A stretch of 7,149 bases of DNA from Acidobacteriota bacterium (GTDB lineage Bacteria > Acidobacteriota > Terriglobia > Terriglobales > Acidobacteriaceae): positions 1 through 7,149 of the forward strand of contig JAJXXG010001292.1 in assembly GCA_021781255.1 (NCBI GenBank). Direction: 5' to 3'. The notes beneath the pieces were generated by a model that saw only the letters and a list, made by a program, of their open reading frames with translations, was not told where the DNA came from and did not search any database. This document shows positions 1 through 5,223 of this stretch, in pieces (position 1 is the first letter of the stretch; every line of letters starts with the position of its first letter). The position numbers and the translations under genes are program-made.

Positions 1-3
1 AGT

Positions 4-837
4 TCAACGAACAACGTGGAAAGTGCGTTTCCAGCGCGTGTCCGGGAAGAAATGCACCAGAACGTGGCCGATCCACGCGAGCGTGTGACCGAATCCTGTT
101 TGTTCAAGTTGTCCATCTGCGGCCTTGAACGACCAATAGTTGAAGAGAGGCCGGCCAATTATGTTGGCGCGTGGCACGAAGCCCCAGTAGCGCGAGTCCA
201 GGCTGTTGTGCCGGTTATCGCCCATCATGAAGTACATGCCGGGTGGAACCACCAGGTCGCCATCCTGGATATAGCTTGAGAAGTTCACGGCCCACGACTC
301 TGTTGCCCCGGGCACCCCGGCTGGAGGTACTGCGGGGAAATCGTCGAGAAACTCGTTGAAGTTATCCGTCGTCGTCGGCTGCGCAAATCCCACCGGCTGT
401 GCAACACCATTCACAATCACGATGCCGTTGCGGAGATGAATATGATCGCCCGGAACGCCAATCAATCTCTTCACCAGGGGAGTGTATTGTGGTGTTCCGT
501 CGGCGTCAGTGGCATCAATACCAGGCTGATAAACGGGCTTGTAGAAGACCACGATATCGCCGCGCCTCGGTTGGCGATACCTTACTAGCGGCATCCACGA
601 AGCGGGCGGCTCGAGCGTTATTCGGTCGACGACCAGGTGATCGCCTACAAGCAACGTGTTCTTCATCGAGCCGGAGGGAATGAGGTAGTTCTGAGCTAAG
701 AAGGTCAGAACGAACAGGCCCACCACCAGAACTGAGCAGATGCCAGCCAGCGCCTCGAAAGGAGTCTCTTCCCGATTGATGTTGGCGGAAGCTGCGCCTT
801 TCGTTGACCCAGGAGAAATCTTCGTCGCTGGACTCAT
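4..837 (-). CDS. lepB: Type I signal peptidase (leader peptidase)
   Basis: Membrane-bound serine protease that removes signal peptides from exported proteins on the outer face of the cytoplasmic membrane. The 277-residue protein has a charged cytosolic N-terminus (1-28), one hydrophobic segment (about 30-49) and then the S26 catalytic domain. The nucleophile box reads PSGSMKNTLLVGD (54-66), with S57 the expected catalytic serine. The general base is expected to be K123 in KRLIGVPGD (123-131). The GDNR box with its downstream SLDSR lies at 206-216. The usual proline of SGSMxPTL is asparagine (N60). About 45 residues between the lysine and GDNR boxes (145-190) form a Pro/Asn/Asp-rich insertion. 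The gene is complete: ATG at 837-835 and TGA at 6-4. GAGAG seven bases upstream is a modest ribosome binding site. Only one transmembrane segment is present, unlike the two of E. coli LepB, which is common in other phyla. The family call is secure. Confidence 0.95.
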   Translation of the reverse strand: MSPATKISPGSTKGAASANINREETPFEALAGICSVLVVGLFVLTFLAQNYLIPSGSMKNTLLVGDHLVVDRITLEPPASWMPLVRYRQPRRGDIVVFYKPVYQPGIDATDADGTPQYTPLVKRLIGVPGDHIHLRNGIVIVNGVAQPVGFAQPTTTDNFNEFLDDFPAVPPAGVPGATESWAVNFSSYIQDGDLVVPPGMYFMMGDNRHNSLDSRYWGFVPRANIIGRPLFNYWSFKAADGQLEQTGFGHTLAWIGHVLVHFFPDTRWKRTFHVVR

Positions 838-847
838 CCAAAGGCTC

Positions 848-1072
848 TCACTTCAAAAGGATGATTTCATCTGCGTCGACTGTCGTCGAGCTTGCGTCAC
901 CCTTGACCGGAGTCTATCAAATCCCCGTGCAACGCAGGATTCTCCGGATGATGCGGCGTGCGAGCGGTTCGTCGACAATTGGGAAGTTTCGGACCCTGCA
1001 TCCAACAGTTCCGTGCCGGATTTTTGTGCTAATTTGTGCTTGAGATGTGCCTATCTCGCCTATCCTGCCCAT
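848..1072 (-). pseudogene. Possible decayed short reading frame just upstream of lepB
   Basis: On the minus strand a frame runs from ATG (1072-1070) through 51 codons to two adjacent stops, TGA-TAG (919-914). It then continues in the same frame for 21 codons to a TGA at 850-848. The first part contains RNFPIVDEPLARRIIRRI and the second ends SSTTVDADEIILLK, which reads like a natural protein C-terminus. The last stop is 10 bases before the lepB start and overlaps the GAGAG that could serve lepB, as in coupled genes. I recognise no family, and the frame is short enough to be chance. If real, it is a remnant of a small gene once translated ahead of lepB. The third-position composition is only mildly GC-rich, so codon bias does not settle it. 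Confidence 0.2.
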
Positions 1073-1084
1073 TCTGCCTATTGA
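1049..1084. repeat. Imperfect period-9 tandem microrepeat, four units
   Basis: Four consecutive 9-base units read GCCTATCTC, GCCTATCCT, GCCCATTCT and GCCTATTGA, all beginning GCC(T/C)AT. On the minus strand this is a purine-rich run of AGGC/GGGC units spaced 9 bases apart. Just upstream, TTTGTGCT occurs twice with a 10-base period (1023-1030 and 1033-1040). The function is unknown. It could be an array of protein-binding half-sites, the remnant of a slipped-strand expansion, or chance. Confidence 0.5.
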
Positions 1085-1089
1085 TCAAT
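1080..1089. promoter_or_regulatory. 10-bp perfect palindrome, possible regulator site
   Basis: ATTGATCAAT is a perfect 10-bp palindrome that overlaps the end of the period-9 repeat and is followed by a further CAAT. Palindromes of this size in a non-coding AT-rich spacer are typical of dimeric repressor sites. There is no recognised motif and no clear promoter next to it, so this is only a candidate. Confidence 0.25.
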
Positions 1090-1125
1090 CAATACCTTAT
1101 GTGTTTTCAATGCGAGCCTTTATCG

Positions 1126-1148
1126 TGCTCTTTCAAAGCCAAAGAGCA
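1126..1148 (-). terminator. Hairpin downstream of the 99-residue gene, possible weak terminator
   Basis: TGCTCTTT (1126-1133) and AAAGAGCA (1141-1148) form an 8-bp perfect stem with a 7-base loop. It begins 20 bases after the stop codon of the minus-strand gene ending at 1169, where a terminator would be expected. No T-tract follows on either strand, so it is not a standard Rho-independent terminator. It may instead stabilise the 3' end or act as a binding site. Confidence 0.3.
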
Positions 1149-1168
1149 TTGCAGGCGGTTAGGTGTGG

Positions 1169-1468
1169 TCAGGCCTGGGCGGGGCCGGGAGTCGTTCCGG
1201 ATGCGGAGGCGGCTTCGCGCTGCTGGCGGAGCTCTTCCATGACGGACTGGATGAGGGTTTTGGCGCCTTCCATGCCGGCGAGGACGGCCTGCAGGTCGAG
1301 GGCCGGCTTTGCGGGGTTGCGGCTGGAGGCGCAGTAGACGCCATGCTGGCCGACCAGGATGAGGGAGTCAGTGAGCAGGTCGAGGGCGACGGCAAGGCGG
1401 CCGCGCTCGACGCCCATCATGAACTCGTGGCGCTCCAGCTCAGTGCGTTTTTCATCGAAGATATTCAT
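1169..1468 (-). CDS. Small hypothetical protein, 99 residues
   Basis: I do not recognise this protein. It has no signal peptide and no convincing transmembrane segment. Residues 1-40 are charged and amphipathic, with LALDLLTDSLILVG-like hydrophobic spacing, and look helical. A short middle part, GQHGVYCASSRNPAKP, carries the only cysteine. Residues 55-85 are again helical (LQAVLAGMEGAKTLIQSVMEELRQQ), and the last 14 residues are an Ala/Ser/Pro tail. Overall it resembles a small cytosolic helical-hairpin protein. The ATG at 1468-1466 is the first possible start because an in-frame TGA lies two codons upstream. It has no Shine-Dalgarno, so it may be leaderless or begin at the internal ATGs at residues 17-18. 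It is divergent from the beta-helix gene, with about 110 bases between the starts. Coding is supported by the protein-like composition rather than by homology. Confidence 0.6.
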   Translation of the reverse strand: MNIFDEKRTELERHEFMMGVERGRLAVALDLLTDSLILVGQHGVYCASSRNPAKPALDLQAVLAGMEGAKTLIQSVMEELRQQREAASASGTTPGPAQA

Positions 1469-1581
1469 GGTTCAAGCGTACCGGAAGAGGCGGTGACGGG
1501 GATGCGCACGAGGCGGGATTGTCGATTCGGGTTTATGGATGCGGGTCAGGCCCGCTACCATGCAAGCCGGAGATCAGTGCC

Positions 1582-3339
1582 ATGGGGAATCGACTTTTGC
1601 GGCGGCGCGGGCTGGGCGGCACGATCGTTGCCTGCTGCCTGCTGACGGTGGTTTTGGCGATGCAGGCTGGGGTTGCGCGGGCGGCGGCTGCGGAGAGACC
1701 GGAGCTGGGCGCGCATGTGCTGGTCTTCAGTCCATCGATGCCGGCGGCGGCGATGCAGCGCCAGATCGACAGGGTCTACGCGGAGCAGGAGCACAGCGAG
1801 TTCGGCAGCGGGCGGTATGCGCTGCTGTTTTTGCCGGGCGAGTACCACGTGGATGTTCCGGTGGGCTTTTACACGCAGGTGCTGGGGCTGGGGGCGACGC
1901 CGGATGCGGTTCACATTGTGGGCAATGTCCATGCGGATGCGAGCCTGCCGCACAACAATGCGACGTGCACCTTCTGGCGCGCGGCGGAGGGTTTTTCCGT
2001 GACGCCGACGGGCGGGACGATGCAGTGGGCGGTGTCGCAGGCCGTGCCCTTCAGAAGGATGCATGTGCGCGGCAACCTTGTGCTGCACCAGAACGGCGGT
2101 TGGGCCAGCGGGGGATGGATGGCCGATACGCTGGTGGACGGCAATGTGGGCGCGGGGCCGCAGCAGCAGTGGATTGCGCGCAACAGCGAGTGGGGAAGCT
2201 GGACGGGCGCGAACTGGAACATGGTGTTTGTGGGCGTGCCACATCCGCCGGAAGGCGAGTGGCCCGCGCCGCCGTATACCAAAGTGGACAAGACGCCGGC
2301 AGTGCGGGAGAAGCCGTTTCTGCAGGTGGACGCGCAGGGTAACTGGAGCGTGCGCGTGCCTGCGCTGCGGCGGAACAGCGCGGGCATTACATGGCGCGGG
2401 GGCTCGACGCCGGGACGATCGATTCCGCTGAGCCGGTTTTACATTGCCCGGCCGGATGTGGATACGGCGGCGACGATGAATGCACAGCTGGCGCGCGGCA
2501 TGAACCTGCTGCTGACGCCGGGGATCTACGAGCTGACGGAAGCGATTCGCGTGACGCGAGCCGATGCGATGGTGCTGGGGCTGGGCTTTGCCACACTGCG
2601 GCCCACGCGCGGCACGGCGGCGATGACGACGGCGGATGGAAACGGAATTGAGATTGCGGGGCTGCTGTTTGACGCGGGCCCGGTAACGTCTCCCGTGCTG
2701 CTGGAGGTGGGGCCGCAGGGCAGCAAGGCCGGCCACACCAAAGACCCGATCAGCCTGCACGACGTGTTCTTCCGCGTGGGCGGTGCGGGCGTGGGGCGGG
2801 CGGAGGTGAATCTGCGCATCCAGAGCCGCGACACGATTGTGGATCACACCTGGATATGGCGCGCGGATCATGGGAGCGGGGTGGGCTGGACCCGCAATAC
2901 CAGCGTCAACGGGCTGGTGGTGAACGGCGACGACGTGACGATCTATGGGCTGTTTGTGGAGCATCATCAGCAGTTTCAGGTGGTGTGGAACGGGAACGGC
3001 GGGCGGACATATTTTTATCAATCGGAGATTCCTTACGATCCGCCGGACCAGGCCAGCTACACGAGTGCGCCGGGGATCAATGGCTGGGCATCCTACAAAG
3101 TGGCCGATGGCGTGACCGGGCATGAGGCCTGGGGGCTGGGGATTTACAGCGTTTTTCTGAAGCCGCATGTGGTGCTGAGCCGGGCGATTGAAACGCCGCG
3201 CGGGCCGGGAATTCGCTTTCATCACATGATTACGGTGGCGCTGGGCAGCCTGGGCGGGATATCGAACGTGATCGACGATGAGGGCGGGCCGACCTCGATG
3301 GAACCGCGCGTGACGCCGAAGGTGGCGGAGTTTCCTTGA
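1582..3339 (+). CDS. Secreted tandem beta-helix protein (pectate-lyase-like fold), function unsettled
   Basis: A 585-residue exported protein. The signal peptide has RLLRRRG, a hydrophobic core and a likely cleavage after VARA (31-34). The mature part contains two related modules. Module 1 has RYALLFLPGEYHVDVPVGF and VLGLGATPDAV (78-110). Module 2 has NLLLTPGIYELTEAIRV and VLGLGFATLRP (308-341). Each is preceded by a helix of similar design and followed by Gly/Asn/Val-rich coils typical of right-handed parallel beta-helices. Conserved-looking stretches are NSEWGSWTGANWNMVFVGVP (201-220), WIWRADHGSGVGW (424-436) and WNGNGGRTYFYQSEIPYDPP (469-488). From memory this resembles actinobacterial secreted proteins loosely labelled 'coagulation factor 5/8 type' or 'adenylyl cyclase', but no cyclase or discoidin motif is visible. 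The double-helix layout recalls GH55 glucanases. A carbohydrate-active role is therefore inferred, not shown. The ATG at 1582 was chosen because GGAG sits 9 bases upstream; the longer frame would need a TTG at 1519. Confidence 0.85.
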   Translation: MGNRLLRRRGLGGTIVACCLLTVVLAMQAGVARAAAAERPELGAHVLVFSPSMPAAAMQRQIDRVYAEQEHSEFGSGRYALLFLPGEYHVDVPVGFYTQVLGLGATPDAVHIVGNVHADASLPHNNATCTFWRAAEGFSVTPTGGTMQWAVSQAVPFRRMHVRGNLVLHQNGGWASGGWMADTLVDGNVGAGPQQQWIARNSEWGSWTGANWNMVFVGVPHPPEGEWPAPPYTKVDKTPAVREKPFLQVDAQGNWSVRVPALRRNSAGITWRGGSTPGRSIPLSRFYIARPDVDTAATMNAQLARGMNLLLTPGIYELTEAIRVTRADAMVLGLGFATLRPTRGTAAMTTADGNGIEIAGLLFDAGPVTSPVLLEVGPQGSKAGHTKDPISLHDVFFRVGGAGVGRAEVNLRIQSRDTIVDHTWIWRADHGSGVGWTRNTSVNGLVVNGDDVTIYGLFVEHHQQFQVVWNGNGGRTYFYQSEIPYDPPDQASYTSAPGINGWASYKVADGVTGHEAWGLGIYSVFLKPHVVLSRAIETPRGPGIRFHHMITVALGSLGGISNVIDDEGGPTSMEPRVTPKVAEFP

Positions 3340-3408
3340 GACAGGCGGGTGCGGCGACGGACAGGATGCGCCCCCAATGAATCATGGGAGAATGAAGTGG
3401 TGCACGCC

Positions 3409-5121
3409 ATGACCAACGAGACCGATCCAGAATTGCAGCCTACCCACGAAGAAACGACCGAACCGAACACAGAGCCCGCGGAGGATTTTGGCGCGCTGCT
3501 CAAGGAGTTCGAGCGCGGCCACACGCACAAGCCCGCGGGGGGCTCAAAGCAGCTGGAAGGCACGGTGGTTTCGCTTTCTGCCGAGCAGGTCTTTCTGGAT
3601 ATCGGCTACAAGACCGAGGGCGTGTTGCCGCGTGCGGCCTTTGAGAATAACGCCGAGGGCGTAAAGGCGGGCGATGCGGTCCTGGTGAGCGTGAAGGGCC
3701 GCAATGAAGAGGGCTACTACGAGCTGACGCGACACAAGGTGGCGCAGCCGCGGGACTGGTCGGCGCTGGAGGCAGCGTTTGCCGAGAAGACGGCAGTGGT
3801 GGGCACGGTGACGGGCGTGGTGAAGGGCGGGGTTACCGTCGATGTGGGGGTGCGCGCGTTCATGCCTGCCAGCCGCAGCGGCACGCGCGACGCCGCGGAG
3901 CTGGAGAAGCTGGTGGGGACTGAGATCACCTGCCGCATTACCAAGCTGGACGTAATGGATGAAGACGTGGTGGTGGACCGGCGCGTGGTGCTGGAAGAGC
4001 AGGCCCGTGGATTGCAGGAGGGCCGCCGCGCCGCGATGAAGGAAGGCGACACGCTGACCGGCACGGTGCGCAGCCTGATGAGCTACGGGGCATTTGTGGA
4101 TCTGGGCGGCGTGGACGGACTGTTGCATGTGAGCGACATGGCGTGGGGCCGGGTGAACAAGCCGGAAGACGTGCTGAGCGCGGGGCAGGAGATCAGGGTC
4201 CGCATCCTGAAGATAGACCCGGCGACGAAGAAGATTTCATTGGGGCTCAAGCAGCTGCAGCCGGAGCCATGGGAAGCGGCGGCGCATACCTATCAGCCGG
4301 GGCAGCGGGTGAAGGGCACGGTGACAAGGCTGATGGACTTTGGCGCGTTTGTGGAGCTTGAGCCGGGAGTCGAGGGGCTCATTCACATCTCGGAGATGGC
4401 GTGGGGCAAGAAGGTGCGCCATCCGGGCGATCTGCTGAAGCAGGGCGATGCGGTGGACGCGGTGATTCTGGCCATCATGCCCGAGGAACGGCGCATCTCG
4501 CTGGGGCTGAAGCAGACGCTGGCCGATCCCTGGCTGGAGGTGTCGCAGAAGTTTCCCATTGGCGCGCAGATTACGGGGCCGGTGACGAAGCTGATGGCGT
4601 TTGGGGCGTTTGTGCAGTTGGCCGAGGGCGTCGAGGGGCTGGTGCACATCAGTGAAATTACTGCCGACCGGCGGCTGCATCATCCGTCGGATGCGCTGCG
4701 GGTGGGCGAGGTGGTGAAGGCGCAGGTGCTGGCCATCGACATGGAAAAGCGGCAGATCAAGCTCAGCATGAAGCAGCTGATTCCGACCAGCATTGACGAG
4801 TACATTGCCGAGCACAAGGTGGGGGATGTGGTCTCAGGCCGGGTGGTGGAGGTGTCCGCGGGCCGGGTTACGGTCGAGCTGGGCGAGGGGATACGCGCAA
4901 CGTGCCGCGCATTGGCAGAGCCGGCCGCAGCTGAGAGCGGGAGCCGGGACCAGGCGGACCTTTCGTCGCTGACGTCGATGCTGGCGGCGCGCTGGAAGGG
5001 CAAGGGGGGCGGCGGCGGCCGCGCCAGCACCGATGGGCGCCGGGCAGATTCGCAGTTTCAAGGTGTTGCGGCTGGATGCGGATGCGAGGCTGGTGGAAGT
5101 GGAGCCGGCGTAGGCGTTTAG
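3409..5121 (+). CDS. rpsA: 30S ribosomal protein S1, frame lost near the C-terminus
   Basis: S1 binds mRNA and helps the 30S subunit initiate on weak leaders. After an acidic N-terminus (1-45), six S1 (OB-fold) domains are visible, at about 47-110, 127-195, 213-283, 297-369, 384-456 and from 471. Domains 3-5 are nearly canonical, with YGAFVDL, FGAFVEL and FGAFVQL, then GLLHVS, GLIHIS and GLVHIS, each ending in LGLKQ or LSMKQ. After K532 the frame as written gives a Gly/Cys-rich 38-residue end (TAG at 5119-5121). The +1 frame instead encodes IRSFKVLRLDADARLVEVE and stops at 5111-5113. That completes domain 6 and gives 567 residues, so an indel in GGGGGG (5004-5009) is likely. The start is uncertain. 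The ATG at 3409 has no Shine-Dalgarno, whereas GGGAG (3386-3390) is well placed for GTG at 3397 or 3400. No strong promoter is seen in the 69-base gap upstream, so expression may depend on a promoter inside the preceding gene. Confidence 0.93.
   Translation: MTNETDPELQPTHEETTEPNTEPAEDFGALLKEFERGHTHKPAGGSKQLEGTVVSLSAEQVFLDIGYKTEGVLPRAAFENNAEGVKAGDAVLVSVKGRNEEGYYELTRHKVAQPRDWSALEAAFAEKTAVVGTVTGVVKGGVTVDVGVRAFMPASRSGTRDAAELEKLVGTEITCRITKLDVMDEDVVVDRRVVLEEQARGLQEGRRAAMKEGDTLTGTVRSLMSYGAFVDLGGVDGLLHVSDMAWGRVNKPEDVLSAGQEIRVRILKIDPATKKISLGLKQLQPEPWEAAAHTYQPGQRVKGTVTRLMDFGAFVELEPGVEGLIHISEMAWGKKVRHPGDLLKQGDAVDAVILAIMPEERRISLGLKQTLADPWLEVSQKFPIGAQITGPVTKLMAFGAFVQLAEGVEGLVHISEITADRRLHHPSDALRVGEVVKAQVLAIDMEKRQIKLSMKQLIPTSIDEYIAEHKVGDVVSGRVVEVSAGRVTVELGEGIRATCRALAEPAAAESGSRDQADLSSLTSMLAARWKGKGGGGGRASTDGRRADSQFQGVAAGCGCEAGGSGAGVGV
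5004..5009 (+). other. G6 homopolymer, likely site of the rpsA frameshift
   Basis: Six consecutive G bases follow codon K532 and lead into GGC repeats. Dropping one G moves reading from a Gly/Arg/Cys-rich nonsense-like end to an Ala/Pro linker, followed by a plausible last pair of S1 strands. The tract could be a sequencing or assembly error, a real mutation, or a slippage site. The shift needed is +1 (or -2), not the -1 typical of programmed slippery sites. Confidence 0.7.
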
Positions 5122-5123
5122 CC

Positions 5124-5163
5124 GCGGGCGGAAAATGCGGGAAAACGGCCTGATTCCGCCCGC
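5124..5163 (+). terminator. 10-bp inverted repeat after rpsA, possible weak terminator
   Basis: GCGGGCGGAA (5124-5133) and TTCCGCCCGC (5154-5163) are perfectly complementary with a 20-base loop. They start 10 bases after the frame-corrected rpsA stop. No T-tract follows, so full intrinsic termination is unlikely. Attenuation between rpsA and the next gene, or 3'-end protection, is possible. Confidence 0.35.
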
Positions 5164-5190
5164 CATTCGCTCTGCCGCTCCCGAGCCATT

Positions 5191-5196
5191 TACAAT
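5191..5196 (+). promoter_or_regulatory. Possible -10 box for the PpiC-like gene
   Basis: TACAAT matches the sigma-70 -10 consensus at five of six positions. It lies 33 bases before the TTG start, which would give a leader of roughly 20 bases. There is no good -35 box 16-18 bases upstream, so the assignment is weak. If it is used, the gene can be expressed independently of rpsA. Confidence 0.3.
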
Positions 5197-5223
5197 GACG
5201 TCTATGCAGTAGAAGGGGATTTT

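Larger units (their letters stand above)
838..1168. other. 331-base gap without an intact gene
   Basis: This stretch separates lepB from the 99-residue gene on the same strand. Its right half (about 1020-1150) is visibly more AT-rich than the flanking genes, as expected of a regulatory spacer. It contains the possible decayed frame, a period-9 microrepeat, a palindrome and a hairpin, listed separately. I looked for a minus-strand promoter for lepB and found only weak candidates. One is TTGAAA at about 1106-1111 (minus strand) with no good -10 box at the right distance. No tRNA or other recognisable structured RNA was seen. Confidence 0.6.

Noticed and set aside
740..1084. Plus-strand frames crossing the lepB start and the spacer
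   Set aside because: They overlap the conserved N-terminus of lepB, and the remainder shows no protein-like pattern or ribosome binding site.
1049..1084. CRISPR-like array
   Set aside because: Units of 9 bases without spacers cannot be a CRISPR array; they are a simple microrepeat.
1541..1555. GCGGG/CCCGC hairpin upstream of the beta-helix start
   Set aside because: A 5-bp stem in GC-rich DNA is expected by chance, and nothing else supports a regulatory role.
1621..1641. Possible lipobox (IVAC) in the beta-helix signal peptide
   Set aside because: The cysteine lies at the start of the hydrophobic core, with more hydrophobic residues after it and a good AxA-type cleavage site downstream, so ordinary signal peptidase I cleavage is more likely.
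1163..1645. 160-codon plus-strand frame over the small minus-strand gene
   Set aside because: Gly/Ala/Asp-rich mirror of the minus-strand gene. It runs into the beta-helix start region and has no ribosome binding site or recognisable motif.
1555..3225. 556-codon open frame on the minus strand opposite the beta-helix gene
   Set aside because: The product is extremely Arg/His/Pro-rich with no domain, and it mirrors the GC-rich third positions of the plus-strand gene, which has a signal peptide and a recognisable fold.
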